Origin: Erythrobacter sp. | Lineage (GTDB): Bacteria; Pseudomonadota; Alphaproteobacteria; Sphingomonadales; Sphingomonadaceae | Length of the DNA: 64,000 nt | Assembly (NCBI RefSeq): GCF_030066995.1 | Contig: NZ_JASJAP010000001.1 | Location: forward strand, 434,001 to 498,000 | Direction of reading: 5' to 3' | Part shown: positions 52,485 to 63,763 of the stretch, one piece after another | Layout of the letters: the number at the start of each line of letters is the position of its first letter | Numbering within the stretch: the stretch's first letter is position 1 | Notes under the pieces: generated by a model | What the model saw: only the letters and a program-made list of their open reading frames with translations | The model's database searches: none | Told to the model about the DNA's origin: nothing | Translations under genes and position numbers: made by a program

Positions 52485-54032
52485 ATGTCCGCCAATATCG
52501 CCGAAATGGAACGCCGCCGCGAAGCCGCCAAACTGGGTGGCGGGCAAAAGCGCATCGACGCGCAGCACGCGAAGGGTAAACTGACCGCGCGCGAACGGCT
52601 CGACGTTCTGCTTGACGAAGGCAGCTTTGAAGAAGTCGACACCTATGTCGAACACGACTGCGTCGATTTCGGGATGGAGAAGCAGAAGATCCCCGGCGAT
52701 GGGGTTGTGACGGGCAGCGGGACGATCAATGGCCGCCTCGTCTATGTCTTCAGCCAGGACTTCACCGTGTTTGGTGGTTCGCTGTCAAAGCGCCATGCGG
52801 AGAAGATCTGCAAGATCATGGACACGGCAATGAAGGTCGGCGCGCCCGTCATCGGCCTCAACGATTCAGGCGGCGCGCGCATTCAGGAAGGCGTGGCCTC
52901 GCTTGGCGGATATGCGGAGGTCTTTCAGCGCAACGTGCTCGCGTCGGGCGTCGTCCCGCAGATCAGCCTAATCATGGGCCCGTGCGCAGGGGGCGCGGTG
53001 TACTCCCCGGCAATGACCGATTTTATCTTCATGGTGAAAGACAGTTCCTACATGTTCGTGACCGGCCCGGACGTGGTGAAGACCGTCACCAACGAGGTGG
53101 TCACGCAAGAGGAACTGGGCGGTGCGATCACGCACACGACCAAGACTTCCGTCGCCGATGTCGCCTACGAGAACGATGTCGAGGCGCTGCTCGCGACGCG
53201 GCGTTTCTTCGATTACCTGCCGCTCTCCAACCGCCCCGAGGCGACCGGCGAGATGGGCCCGGAAATCCCCACGAACGATCCGTGGGACCGTCTGGAATAC
53301 TCACTCGACACGCTGATCCCCGACAACGCCAACCAGCCCTATGACATGCATGAGGTGATCCAGAAGACCCTGGACGAGGGGGATTTCTTCGAGATCCAGC
53401 CCGCGCATGCGGCGAACATCATCTGCGGCTTTGGCCGGGTGGAAGGACGCACGGTGGGCGTTGTCGCGAACCAGCCCATGGTGCTGGCGGGCGTGCTCGA
53501 CATCGCCAGCTCCAAGAAAGCCGCGCGCTTCGTGCGCTTCTGCGACGCGTTCGAAATCCCGATCGTGACTTTTGTCGATGTTCCCGGCTTCCTGCCCGGC
53601 ACCGCGCAGGAATTGGGCGGCATCATCAAGCACGGCGCGAAACTGCTGTTCGCCTACGCCGAGGCGACCGTGCCCAAGATCACAATCATCACCCGCAAGG
53701 CCTATGGCGGCGCGTATGACGTGATGGCCTCAAAGCACCTGCGCGGAGACTTGAATTACGCCTGGCCGACTGCCGAGATCGCGGTGATGGGCGCGAAAGG
53801 CGCGGTGGAGATCATCTTCCGCAAAGACCGCGATGACCCTGGAAAGATCGCCGAGAAAACCAAGGAATACGAAGACCGCTTCGCCAACCCCTTCGTGGCG
53901 GCGCAGCGGGGCTATATTGATGAGGTGATCCACCCGCACTCGACCCGGCGTCGTGTCGCGCTGGGGCTGCGGAAGCTGCGGTCCAAGCGGTTGGAGAACC
54001 CCTGGAAGAAGCACGATAATATTCCGCTGTGA
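52485..54032 (+). CDS. pccB: propionyl-CoA carboxylase beta subunit
   Basis: 515 residues, ATG 52485 ([20 protein letters not shown]). Carboxyltransferase domains: [40 protein letters not shown], and the C-terminal [20 protein letters not shown] with IITRK. The acyl-CoA and biotin oxyanion sites are typical of PccB rather than AccA/AccD. Together with pccA (61.4 kb) it makes methylmalonyl-CoA from propionyl-CoA. The next small membrane gene overlaps its stop by 4 bp. Confidence 0.92.
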   Translation: MSANIAEMERRREAAKLGGGQKRIDAQHAKGKLTARERLDVLLDEGSFEEVDTYVEHDCVDFGMEKQKIPGDGVVTGSGTINGRLVYVFSQDFTVFGGSLSKRHAEKICKIMDTAMKVGAPVIGLNDSGGARIQEGVASLGGYAEVFQRNVLASGVVPQISLIMGPCAGGAVYSPAMTDFIFMVKDSSYMFVTGPDVVKTVTNEVVTQEELGGAITHTTKTSVADVAYENDVEALLATRRFFDYLPLSNRPEATGEMGPEIPTNDPWDRLEYSLDTLIPDNANQPYDMHEVIQKTLDEGDFFEIQPAHAANIICGFGRVEGRTVGVVANQPMVLAGVLDIASSKKAARFVRFCDAFEIPIVTFVDVPGFLPGTAQELGGIIKHGAKLLFAYAEATVPKITIITRKAYGGAYDVMASKHLRGDLNYAWPTAEIAVMGAKGAVEIIFRKDRDDPGKIAEKTKEYEDRFANPFVAAQRGYIDEVIHPHSTRRRVALGLRKLRSKRLENPWKKHDNIPL

Positions 54033-54259
54033 TTGTTAAGCTTATCTGGTCGGCCCTGGTAATCGTCCTCGTCGCTTTTCCGGTTCGGTCGTCGCTGCGT
54101 TCGCTTGCAGGCGGGATTGCTACTAATCAGCTTGGGCCCTTCTTCGAACCAGTGGAACGCGAAGCGCAACCGATCAGTTTCAGCCTATCGGTTGGGATTG
54201 GGTTTCTGACTGTTCCCTTTGCCGTGTACTTGATAGCTCTCGCATGGGTTGGTGTGTGA
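54029..54259 (+). CDS. small hypothetical membrane protein
   Basis: 76 residues from GTG 54029 (overlaps the pccB stop). Two hydrophobic segments: [20 protein letters not shown] and [20 protein letters not shown]. No conserved motif. Expression probably couples to pccB; role unknown. The palindromic repeat at 54286 follows. Confidence 0.6.
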   Translation: MIVKLIWSALVIVLVAFPVRSSLRSLAGGIATNQLGPFFEPVEREAQPISFSLSVGIGFLTVPFAVYLIALAWVGV

Positions 54260-54285
54260 ACGTACCTCGAACTGCCGCAACCCCC

Positions 54286-54367
54286 GTCATTGCGAGCCGC
54301 GAAGCGGCGCGGCAATCCAGATCGTTGTGCGCGAAGCTCTGGATTGCTTCGCTACGCTCGCAATGAC
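54286..54367. repeat. intergenic palindromic repeat, copy 1 flanking the GIY-YIG gene
   Basis: GTCATTGCGAG (54286-54296) and CTCGCAATGAC (54357-54367) are exact inverted ends of an 82-bp element whose interior has CTCTGGATTG and CAATCCAGA arms. A near copy lies at 54693-54772, on the other side of the GIY-YIG gene. Confidence 0.85.
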
Positions 54368-54382
54368 AAGTTAGGCGTCTAG

Positions 54383-54685
54383 ATGGCCTCCGAGAAACTT
54401 CCGTGTGTCTACATCATGGCGAGTGGGCGAAACGGAACGATTTACACGGGCGTTAACTCCGATCTGCCTAAACGAGCGTGGCAGCATCGTGAGGGGCTCG
54501 TCGAAGGGTTTGGCAAGAGATACGGCTGCAAGCGGCTCGTCTGGTTCGAACAACACGACACGATGGATGCCGCCATCTTGCGCGAGAAACAGATCAAGGC
54601 GGGTAATCGAAAGAAGAAACTCGCTCTGATCGAAGCCGACAACCCGATGTGGCGCGATTTGTTTGAGGATGTTGCACAGGGCTAG
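54383..54685 (+). CDS. GIY-YIG family nuclease (YhbQ-like)
   Basis: 100 residues from ATG 54383. The GIY-YIG motif occurs as CVYIMASGRNGTIYTG, with the Y-I-G half changed to Y-T-G, followed by the Arg helix (RAWQHREGLVEGFGKRYG) and the Glu helix (LREKQIKAGNRKKKLALI). It is the free-standing UPF0213/YhbQ type with one domain. Such proteins spread widely between genomes, often with intergenic repeats. The gene is bracketed by two near-identical palindromes, so the unit (54286-54772) looks mobile. Confidence 0.82.
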   Translation: MASEKLPCVYIMASGRNGTIYTGVNSDLPKRAWQHREGLVEGFGKRYGCKRLVWFEQHDTMDAAILREKQIKAGNRKKKLALIEADNPMWRDLFEDVAQG

Positions 54686-54692
54686 AATTCGC

Positions 54693-54772
54693 GTCATTGC
54701 GAGCCGCGAAGTGGCGCGGCGATCCAGAGCGTCGCGCGAAGCTCTGGATCGCTTCGCTGCGCTCGCAATGAC
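54693..54772. repeat. intergenic palindromic repeat, copy 2 flanking the GIY-YIG gene
   Basis: GTCATTGCGAG (54693-54703) and CTCGCAATGAC (54762-54772) enclose 80 bp nearly identical to the 54286-54367 element (both contain GAGCCGCGAAG, GGCGCGGC and GCGAAGCTCTGGAT). The copies lie in the same orientation, about 325 bp apart. Confidence 0.85.
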
Positions 54773-54789
54773 GAGTGAGGAAATAAGAA

Positions 54790-55239
54790 ATGAAACTAGG
54801 CCGAATGAACCACGTGGGATACGCCACCCCTTCTATTGAAGACTCCATCGCGCATTATCGCGACGTCATGGGCGCGACCACAATCCACAAGCCTTTCGAT
54901 CTCGAAGCGCAGGGAGTGAAGGTCTGTTTCGTCGATACGCCAGGGGAGGACGGCACCGACGGCACCCAGATCGAGCTGATCGAACCGCTCGGCCCCGACA
55001 GCCCGCTCACCGGCTTCCTCGCCAAGAACCCGCTCGGCGGGCAGCATCATGTCTGCTTCGAAGTGCCCGATATCGAAGAGGCGCGCTCGGAGTTCGAGGA
55101 GATGGGCAAGCGCATCCTTGGTCCCACGCGCATCGGGGCGCACGGCACGCCCATCTTCTTCGTCCACCCCAAGGATATGCAGGGCATGCTGACCGAAATC
55201 ATGGAAACGCCCAAGGACGACGCGCACTGGTCGAACTAG
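54790..55239 (+). CDS. mce: methylmalonyl-CoA epimerase
   Basis: 149 residues, ATG 54790 (MKLGRMNHVGYATPSIEDSI). Vicinal-oxygen-chelate fold: NHVGYATPSI with the first His, PLGGQHHVCFEVPDIEEAR with the second, and the Glu in MLTEIMETP as the third metal ligand; all match the metal site of this epimerase. It interconverts (S)- and (R)-methylmalonyl-CoA between PccAB and the mutase. It starts just after the GIY-YIG repeat unit. Confidence 0.92.
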   Translation: MKLGRMNHVGYATPSIEDSIAHYRDVMGATTIHKPFDLEAQGVKVCFVDTPGEDGTDGTQIELIEPLGPDSPLTGFLAKNPLGGQHHVCFEVPDIEEARSEFEEMGKRILGPTRIGAHGTPIFFVHPKDMQGMLTEIMETPKDDAHWSN

Positions 55240-55261
55240 ATACTTTTTCCCACTCCTTATC

Positions 55262-55345
55262 GTCACCCCCGCGCAGGCGGAGGTCCAGCTGACCTTTGTG
55301 TTCGGCCACCGGGCTTAGCTGGATTCCCGCCTTCGCGGGAATGAC
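55262..55345. repeat. intergenic palindromic repeat (GTCACCCC / GGAATGAC family)
   Basis: GTCACCCCCGCGCAGGC followed by TGGATTCCCGCC and TTCGCGGGAATGAC forms a mirrored 84-bp element. It matches the 40807-40904 repeat by its GTCA[TC]CCC start and GGGA[AT]TGAC-type end. It sits in the gap before the crotonase gene. Confidence 0.75.
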
Positions 55346-55419
55346 GAAGGTAGATTGGGCATTGCCAAGCTGCGCCAATCGCTCCACGAGTTGCAAAACG
55401 AAACCTCTGGGAGAGAACC

Positions 55420-56205
55420 GTGACCTTTGAACACATCCGCGTCGAAAACGATGGCCCCCTGACCACCATCACCTTGAACAAGCCGGATCGGCTCAACGCT
55501 ATGGCACCGCAAATGGCGGACGAAATCGGGCAGGTCTTCTATGATCTGGGAGACGCGCGCGCAGTCCTGATTACGGGCGAGGGCAAGGGCTTTTGCTCGG
55601 GCGCGGACCTCGCGGCTCGCTCCACATCGGACAGTCCCAGCAATAGGGGCGGATCGCACCAGGCGCTCACTCAGCATTACAACCCCGCGATCAACCAGAT
55701 CCTGCGCGCCGAAGTGCCGGTGATCTGCGCGGTCAACGGACCGGCTGCGGGTGTGGGCTGCTCGCTCGCTCTTGCGGCGGATTTCACCATCGCGGCGGAA
55801 CGCGCCTATTTCCTGCAGGCTTTCGTCAATATCGGCCTTGTGCCCGATGGCGCTTCGACCTGGTTGCTCACGCGCGCGATCGGCCGCGCCCGCGCGACGC
55901 GCATGATGATGCTGGGGGAGAAGATTGGTGGCAAGCAGGCCGAGGAATGGGGCCTTATCTACAAATGCGTCGCCGACGAATTGTTGATGGACGAGGCCCG
56001 CGCACTTGCGGAGAAACTCGCCAACGGCCCCACGGTCGCGATCAAGCATATCAAGCGCAATATTGGTCTTGCGCTCGACGGCGGCGTGAGCGACGTGATG
56101 CTCGCCGAAGCCGAGGGCCAGCGTGTGGCCGGCGCCACGGCGGACGCGATGGAAGGCGGCATGGCCTTCCTGCAAAAGCGCAAGGCTGAGTTTAAGGGGG
56201 CGTAG
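55420..56205 (+). CDS. enoyl-CoA hydratase/isomerase, PaaG-like
   Basis: 261 residues from GTG 55420 (MTFEHIRVENDGPLTTITLN). Crotonase fold: oxyanion-forming CSGADLA and GPAAGVGCSLALAADFTIA, then NIGLVPDGASTWLLTRAIG. The first Glu of classical crotonases is Ser here (GCSLA) and the second position is the Asp of LVPDG, so it resembles PaaG-type isomerases rather than hydratases. Substrate unknown; location between epimerase and mutase links it to acyl-CoA breakdown feeding propionyl-CoA. Confidence 0.85.
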   Translation: MTFEHIRVENDGPLTTITLNKPDRLNAMAPQMADEIGQVFYDLGDARAVLITGEGKGFCSGADLAARSTSDSPSNRGGSHQALTQHYNPAINQILRAEVPVICAVNGPAAGVGCSLALAADFTIAAERAYFLQAFVNIGLVPDGASTWLLTRAIGRARATRMMMLGEKIGGKQAEEWGLIYKCVADELLMDEARALAEKLANGPTVAIKHIKRNIGLALDGGVSDVMLAEAEGQRVAGATADAMEGGMAFLQKRKAEFKGA

Positions 56206-56217
56206 TTCTCGCATCCG

Positions 56218-56306
56218 CTCGCCCTGAGTTTGTCGAAGGGCCGCACTTCCCTCTATCCGCACCGCAATAAAGAAGGGCAGGGCTTCGACAGGCTCAGCCC
56301 GAACGG
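56218..56306. repeat. intergenic palindromic repeat (CTGAGTTTGTCGAAGG family)
   Basis: CGCCCTGAGTTTGTCGAAGG (from 56219) and GGCTTCGACAGGCTCAGCCC (from 56281) then GAACGGG form two imperfectly complementary arms. A second copy is at 58485-58575 and a fragment at about 33245. It lies between the crotonase and mutase genes. Confidence 0.75.
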
Positions 56307-56319
56307 GTATTGAGACAAA

Positions 56320-58473
56320 ATGACCGACAAACCGACCCCCGCCGATTGGCAAGCGCTGGCCGACAAGGAATCCAAAGGCCGCGACCTCACGACGCAGACT
56401 CCGGAAGGATTCCCGATCAAGCCGCTCTACACGGCGGAAGATCACGCGGATTGGGACCCGGGTCTGCCCGGTTTCGCTCCATTCACGCGCGGCGTGAAGG
56501 CCAGCATGTATGCGGGGCGCCCGTGGACGATCCGGCAGTATGCGGGCTTCTCGACCGCCGAGGAATCGAACGCTTTTTATCGCCGCAATCTGGCCGCTGG
56601 GCAAAAGGGCCTCAGCGTCGCCTTCGATCTTGCCACCCACCGGGGCTACGATTCCGATCACCCGCGCGTTGTCGGCGATGTCGGCAAGGCGGGCGTAGCG
56701 ATCGACACGGTGGCGGACATGGAAGTGCTGTTCGACCAAATCCCCTTGGACGCCATGAGCGTGTCGATGACAATGAACGGGGCGGTGATCCCGGTGATGG
56801 CCTTCTTCATCGTCGCGGGCGAGCGTCAGGGCGTGGCGGTCGAAAAGCTCTCCGGGACCATCCAGAACGACATTTTGAAAGAGTTCATGGTCCGCAACAC
56901 CTATATCTATCCGCCTGAGCCGAGCATGCGGATCATTTCCGATATCATCGCATACACCTCGGCCAACATGCCAAAATTCAACAGTATTTCGATCAGCGGC
57001 TATCACATGCACGAGGCCGGAGCGACCGCGGTTCAGGAGCTGGCCTTCACAATTGCCGACGGCAAGGAATACGCCAAGCGCGCGATGGCGACTGGGCTCG
57101 ATATCGACGCCTTTGCGGGCCGTCTGTCCTTCTTCTTCGGCATCGGCATGAACTTCTTCATGGAGATCGCCAAGCTGCGCGCTGCGCGAACGCTGTGGTA
57201 CCGCGTGATGGACGATCTGGGCGCCAAAGCCGAACGCTCCAAGATGCTGCGGACCCACTGCCAGACCTCCGGCGTCTCGTTGCAGGAGCAGGACCCTTAC
57301 AACAATGTCATCCGCACCACGATCGAGGCTTTGGCGGCGACACTGGGTGGGACACAGAGCCTGCACACAAACGCCCTAGACGAGGCCATAGCGCTACCGA
57401 CCGACTTCTCTGCCCGCATTGCGCGCAACACGCAGCTGGTGTTGCAGGAAGAGAGCGGGATCACGCAGGTTGTCGATCCGCTGGGTGGCTCGCACTACAT
57501 TGAAACGCTGACCGCGACGCTCTTCGAGGAGGCCGAAAAACTGATGGCCGAAGTCGAGGAAGCAGGCGGGATGACAGCGTATGTCGATTCAGGCGCGCCC
57601 AAGGCGGCGATCGAGCGCGCGGCGGCGGAAAAGCAGACCAGGGTCGATCGCGGCGAGACGGTGATTGTTGGCGTAAACAAGTACCAGTTGGCCGAAGAAG
57701 AGCTGATCGAGACCCTGGATATCGACAACGCGAAGGTTCGCAAGGATCAGATCGCGCGGATTGAGAGGGTGCGTGCGAACCGGGATGAGGCCGCATGCCG
57801 CGCCGCGCTCGCCGCGCTTACAGAAGGGTGCAAGACCGGGGGCAATGTCCTCGAACTGGCGGTGGGCGCCGCGCGTCAGGACGCGACTTTGGGTGAAATC
57901 TCCAGCGCCATGGAAGAGGTGTTCGGACGCCACAACGCAACGCCCAAGCCGGTCAGCGGCGTCTACAAGACCGCTTACGAGTTCGACCGGCGCTGGGAAC
58001 AGGTCACCAACGGCGTCGACGCGGTCGAGCGTCGCCTGGGTCGCAAGCCCCGCATCATGATCGCCAAGATGGGTCAGGATGGCCATGATCGCGGCGCGAA
58101 TGTCATCGCGAGCGCGTTTGGCGATATGGGTTTTGAAGTGGTCTCCGGTCCGTTGTTCCAGACGCCGGAAGAGGCTTGCGCAATGGCGCTTGAGAATAAC
58201 GTCGACGTGGTTGGAGCGTCCAGCCTTGCGGCGGGCCACAAAACTCTGATCCCCGAGCTTATCCGCCTCCTAAAAGAAGCCGGTCGCGCTGACATCAAGG
58301 TTACGGCTGGCGGCGTGATCCCTCCTCAGGACTATGACTTCCTGCGCGAAGCGGGCGTCCAGGGTATTTACGGCCCGGGCTCCAACGTGGTCGAGTGCGC
58401 GGCGGATATCCTGACGCTGCTCGGCCACAACATGCCCCCACTCGAAAGCGTAATCGATGAGGCTGCGGAGTAG
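56320..58473 (+). CDS. scpA: methylmalonyl-CoA mutase (single polypeptide, large-subunit type)
   Basis: 717 residues. The TIM-barrel mutase part has [36 protein letters not shown] and [19 protein letters not shown]. The C-terminal cobalamin domain has the B12-binding [20 protein letters not shown] (D-x-H-x-x-G) and [14 protein letters not shown]. Adenosylcobalamin-dependent interconversion of (R)-methylmalonyl-CoA and succinyl-CoA. The length fits the homodimeric type (ScpA/MutB). No small subunit or MeaB GTPase gene is next to it in this window. Confidence 0.94.
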   Translation: MTDKPTPADWQALADKESKGRDLTTQTPEGFPIKPLYTAEDHADWDPGLPGFAPFTRGVKASMYAGRPWTIRQYAGFSTAEESNAFYRRNLAAGQKGLSVAFDLATHRGYDSDHPRVVGDVGKAGVAIDTVADMEVLFDQIPLDAMSVSMTMNGAVIPVMAFFIVAGERQGVAVEKLSGTIQNDILKEFMVRNTYIYPPEPSMRIISDIIAYTSANMPKFNSISISGYHMHEAGATAVQELAFTIADGKEYAKRAMATGLDIDAFAGRLSFFFGIGMNFFMEIAKLRAARTLWYRVMDDLGAKAERSKMLRTHCQTSGVSLQEQDPYNNVIRTTIEALAATLGGTQSLHTNALDEAIALPTDFSARIARNTQLVLQEESGITQVVDPLGGSHYIETLTATLFEEAEKLMAEVEEAGGMTAYVDSGAPKAAIERAAAEKQTRVDRGETVIVGVNKYQLAEEELIETLDIDNAKVRKDQIARIERVRANRDEAACRAALAALTEGCKTGGNVLELAVGAARQDATLGEISSAMEEVFGRHNATPKPVSGVYKTAYEFDRRWEQVTNGVDAVERRLGRKPRIMIAKMGQDGHDRGANVIASAFGDMGFEVVSGPLFQTPEEACAMALENNVDVVGASSLAAGHKTLIPELIRLLKEAGRADIKVTAGGVIPPQDYDFLREAGVQGIYGPGSNVVECAADILTLLGHNMPPLESVIDEAAE

Positions 58474-58484
58474 CTTCGCTCGTA

Positions 58485-58575
58485 CCGTTCGTGCTGAGCT
58501 TGTCGAAGCACCGCTCTTCCTCCGAGCGACGGTCTTGAATTGAGAACGGCCCTCCGACAAGCTCAGGGCGAACGG
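58485..58575. repeat. intergenic palindromic repeat (second copy of the TTGTCGAAG family)
   Basis: CCGTTCGTGCTGAGCTTGTC (from 58485) and GACAAGCTCAGGGCGAACGG (to 58575) are complementary arms around an interior of about 50 bp. It ends 10 bp before the TTG start of the sulfhydrylase gene, inside its leader. Confidence 0.8.
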
Positions 58576-58585
58576 AGTTGATGAG

Positions 58586-59890
58586 TTGACAGACCTTCCC
58601 CCCGAAACGCGCCCCGAAACGCTAGCCGTGCACGCCGGATGCGAGCCCGATCCGACCACCAATGCGCGGATCACGCCGATCTATCAGACCAGTTCTTACG
58701 TGTTCGACAGTGCGGAACATGCCGCGAACCTCTTCAGCCTAGCCGAGTTCGGTAACATCTATTCGCGCATCATGAACCCCACTAACGATGCGCTGGAGAA
58801 GAAGATCACCGCGCTCGAAGGCGGCGTTGGCGCTCTTGGCTGCGCTTCGGGCCATGCGGCGCAATTGCTCGCCTTTCACACCCTGATGGAGCCGGGCTGC
58901 AACATCGTCGCGGCCAAGAAGCTCTATGGCGGCTCGCTCAATCAGCTGGGTGAAGCGATCCAGAAATTCGGTTGGGAGGCGCGCTTTGTCGATGCCGATG
59001 ATCCCGAGAATGTGCGCGCCGCGATGGATGACAAGACCCGCGTCGTCTTTATCGAAAGCCTCGCCAATCCCGGCGGTGTGGTCAGCGATATCGCCGCGAT
59101 CGCTGAGGTTGCGCATGAGGGCGGGGTGCCGCTGATGGTCGACAACACCATGGCGACGCCGGCTTTGTGCCGTCCGTTCGAACACGGCGCGGATATTGTC
59201 GTCCACTCTGCGACCAAGTTCCTCAACGGCCACGGCAACGCCATTGGCGGGCTGCTGGTCGATAGCGGCCAATTCGATTGGAAGGCGCACGCTGACAAGT
59301 ATCCCTCGCTAACCAAGCCCAATGGATCGTATCACGGAGCGGTGCTGGTTGACGCGCTGGAACCGGTTGGACCAATCGCCTTCATCATCGGAGCGCGCGT
59401 TCTAGGGATGCGCGATCTTGGACCGGCGATGGCGCCGATGAACGCGTTCCTCGCGCTGACGGGCATGGAGACGCTGCATCTGCGGATGGAGCGCCACTGC
59501 GCGAACGCTTTGGCGCTGGCCAAATGGTTGGTCGAACAACCGCAAGTGGCCTGGGTCAATTATGCTGGCCTGCGCGACAATCCCTATCATGAACTGGCGC
59601 ACAAATATCTGGGTGGCCGCGCGGGATCGGTGTTCACCTTTGGCCTAAAGGGAGGCTACGAAGCGGGGGTGCGGCTTGTCTCAAACGTCAAGCTTTTCAG
59701 CCACCTGGCAAATATTGGTGACACCCGTTCATTGATCATCCATCCGGCCTCGACCACTCACAGCCAGCTTTCCGAGGAAGAGCTGCTGGCCGCGGGTGCG
59801 GGACCGGACGTGGTGCGTTTGTCGGTCGGCATAGAGCATATCGAGGATATCAAGGCGGACCTGGCGCAAGCTCTAGCTCAGATTGGGTAG
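58586..59890 (+). CDS. O-acetylhomoserine sulfhydrylase-type PLP enzyme
   Basis: 434 residues from TTG 58586 (MTDLPPETRPETLAVHAGCE). Cys/Met-metabolism PLP fold: TSSYVFDSAEHAANLF, NIYSRIMNPTNDALEKKITA, PLMVDNTMATPALCRPFEHG, and the PLP Lys in VHSATKFLNGHGNAIGG. It makes homocysteine from O-acetyl-homoserine and sulfide; an O-succinyl substrate cannot be excluded. The only non-ATG start available lies right after a repeat. No SAM riboswitch was recognised upstream. Confidence 0.9.
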   Translation: MTDLPPETRPETLAVHAGCEPDPTTNARITPIYQTSSYVFDSAEHAANLFSLAEFGNIYSRIMNPTNDALEKKITALEGGVGALGCASGHAAQLLAFHTLMEPGCNIVAAKKLYGGSLNQLGEAIQKFGWEARFVDADDPENVRAAMDDKTRVVFIESLANPGGVVSDIAAIAEVAHEGGVPLMVDNTMATPALCRPFEHGADIVVHSATKFLNGHGNAIGGLLVDSGQFDWKAHADKYPSLTKPNGSYHGAVLVDALEPVGPIAFIIGARVLGMRDLGPAMAPMNAFLALTGMETLHLRMERHCANALALAKWLVEQPQVAWVNYAGLRDNPYHELAHKYLGGRAGSVFTFGLKGGYEAGVRLVSNVKLFSHLANIGDTRSLIIHPASTTHSQLSEEELLAAGAGPDVVRLSVGIEHIEDIKADLAQALAQIG

Positions 59891-59899
59891 GGACAGTCT

Positions 59900-60106
59900 G
59901 TGGCGTATCTGCTCCGCGCGATCGTCTTCTTCGGTTTTATGGCCTTGGGCCTGTGGGGCCTTGCGAGTCTTGCCACCCCATGGAACTGGGTTGCTTTGCT
60001 AGGGGCGTTTTTGATCGGAGGGTCGGGATCCATGATCGTGTTCAAGCGCCTGGCGACAGACAAACAGATCAAAGAGGATCTCGAAGCGCGCCGCCTTGAA
60101 GATTGA
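59900..60106 (+). CDS. small hypothetical membrane protein
   Basis: 68 residues from GTG 59900 (MAYLLRAIVFFGFMALGLWG). Two hydrophobic segments (to about 20 and NWVALLGAFLIGGSGSMIVF), then a charged tail (RLATDKQIKEDLEARRLED). It begins 9 bp after the sulfhydrylase stop and ends 3 bp before the DUF3445 gene, so all are in one transcript. Function unknown. Confidence 0.65.
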   Translation: MAYLLRAIVFFGFMALGLWGLASLATPWNWVALLGAFLIGGSGSMIVFKRLATDKQIKEDLEARRLED

Positions 60107-60109
60107 ACC

Positions 60110-60922
60110 GTGGGTTTCGGCTTCGGCGTCAATGAACTGCTTCCCAAAGCACGCGGAGGAGGGCAGCTCAAAATGGGGCTCGTGCGCTTGCGCGAAGAGG
60201 AGTGGTTGCAGCCCAATCCCGATCTGGCCGGGCGACGAAAGGGTTTTGCCGAATGGCCAGAGGGTGTTCAGATTACGCCGCAGTCAGACGCGCCGGGCCG
60301 TGAACTGGCTGCAATGCTGGGTGTGCCGATTGCGTTCGATCAGGCGGCGCTGCCCCAAGTCGCTCATCACACGCACGAAGACCTTTGCTTGCTTACCCAG
60401 TCTACTTCGGGGGAACCTTATCGCCTGATTGGCGCGGCGGTCGCGTGGCCGACCGATTGGCATCCCAAGGACAAGTTGGGCCTTACCCTGCGCGCTCTTC
60501 ACGCGCCGATTACGGGCTATGAAGAACAACTCGCGACGGGAGTAGACCGCTTTATGAGCACGCTAAGGCCGGGGCTCATCTTTGGCCGGTGCAACTGGTT
60601 CATCGCCCCAACGCCCGAGCGAAGATGGCTGGCCGAGGGCGACGCGCAAGACCAATTCGGTCACGTCACGCCCGAGAACGCGGGCGAAACTCTGTTCGTG
60701 CGGACCGAGCGGCAGACCCTGCGCCGCCTGCCCGAAACCGGCGCGATCCTGTTCACCATTGGCGTATATGTCGAACCGCTCGCTAATCTTACCGCCGAGA
60801 ACGCACGCAAGCTTTCGCAGGCTGTGCAGACCCTGATCGACGGAGAAGGTGACCGGCGCGGTGCTCTGTCCTATGCAGCGGCATTGAACGAATTCGCTCA
60901 CCAAAAGGTGCCAACATGCTGA
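60110..60922 (+). CDS. heme-dependent oxidative N-demethylase family (DUF3445) protein
   Basis: 270 residues from GTG 60110 (MGFGFGVNELLPKARGGGQL). Family motifs are DLCLLTQSTSGEPYRLIGAA, VAWPTDWHPKDKLG, and GLIFGRCNWFIAPTPERRW with the R-x-N-W heme-pocket pattern, then LRRLPETGAILFTIG. DUF3445 members oxidise dimethylamine-type substrates using heme; the physiological substrate here is not known. The start of the LprI-like gene overlaps its end by 7 bp. Confidence 0.82.
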   Translation: MGFGFGVNELLPKARGGGQLKMGLVRLREEEWLQPNPDLAGRRKGFAEWPEGVQITPQSDAPGRELAAMLGVPIAFDQAALPQVAHHTHEDLCLLTQSTSGEPYRLIGAAVAWPTDWHPKDKLGLTLRALHAPITGYEEQLATGVDRFMSTLRPGLIFGRCNWFIAPTPERRWLAEGDAQDQFGHVTPENAGETLFVRTERQTLRRLPETGAILFTIGVYVEPLANLTAENARKLSQAVQTLIDGEGDRRGALSYAAALNEFAHQKVPTC

Positions 60923-61347
60923 ATGCTTATGTGACACTTGTTCTGCTCGCGGCCGCCGGACAAGGGTCTTACGCGGTTCCTCCGGGCTCCGACTGGAACT
61001 GCGAAGACCCGACCAGCCAGCAGGAAATGAACTGGTGTGCGGCGCGCGAATATGAGGCGGCGGATCAAGCGCTGAATGAGCAGTGGTCGATCGTGCGGGC
61101 CAAGATGAAGGCGCGTGATGCGAGTTTTGAGAAGTACCAGCCCGATGGCGATGGAAGGCCCGGTCATTTTGAAAGCCTACTCGAAGCGCAGCGCGCTTGG
61201 CTGACCTATCGCGATGCACATTGCCGGGTTGATGGTTACTCCGTACGCGGCGGCTCGCTTGAACCTATGTTGGTTGCGCAGTGCAAAACCTCGCTCACCA
61301 AGGCCCGTACGCAGGAACTGATCGAGCTTGCAAACAGCCCCGACTGA
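60916..61347 (+). CDS. LprI-like (DUF1311) periplasmic protein
   Basis: 143 residues from ATG 60916 with a short signal peptide (MLNAYVTLVLLAAAGQGSYA). Cys pairs are in WNCEDPTSQQEMNWCAAREY and CRVDGYSVRGGSLEPMLVAQ followed by C, the lysozyme-inhibitor LprI pattern with LLEAQRAWLTYRDAHC. Members inhibit lysozyme in some mycobacteria; here the role is uncertain. It overlaps the DUF3445 gene, so is cotranscribed. Confidence 0.8.
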   Translation: MLNAYVTLVLLAAAGQGSYAVPPGSDWNCEDPTSQQEMNWCAAREYEAADQALNEQWSIVRAKMKARDASFEKYQPDGDGRPGHFESLLEAQRAWLTYRDAHCRVDGYSVRGGSLEPMLVAQCKTSLTKARTQELIELANSPD

Positions 61348-61445
61348 TCATCGCCCTTTGTTTCGACCGGACACCTGTGGTTGCCTGACATCAGCCAAGA
61401 CGGCATAGGCACCCACAAACGTCAGAAGGTCCGGGAGAGCCCCCT

Positions 61446-63506
<2,061 letters not shown>

Positions 63507-63763
63507 AACCGAATGACGGGCCGACGGTTTGCAAGGTCTGATCGGCAGACAAGGCCCGCGTTAACACTTTTTGCGTAGAATGTTCCGAATTGATCCGCCG
63601 AAACGTCTAAGTGGCTGATTTTCATTATCGCCGGGAATATCGGTGGGCGAATCTGCACAATAGGGCTGGCTAATAATCTCCTAATCGATGACTATTCAGC
63701 ATCGGAACCGAGTCGATTCGTAACTTCTCGGTGTCCGACAGCGGTCTTTGAGGAGGAATGGAA

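Noticed and set aside
55315..57366. 683-codon open frame opposite the crotonase and mutase
   Set aside because: Antisense shadow of genes with clear motifs; the composition is that of reversed codons.
58474..58585. SAM riboswitch before the O-acetylhomoserine sulfhydrylase
   Set aside because: The 112-bp gap is almost entirely the palindromic repeat; no conserved SAM-I or SAM-II core was recognised.
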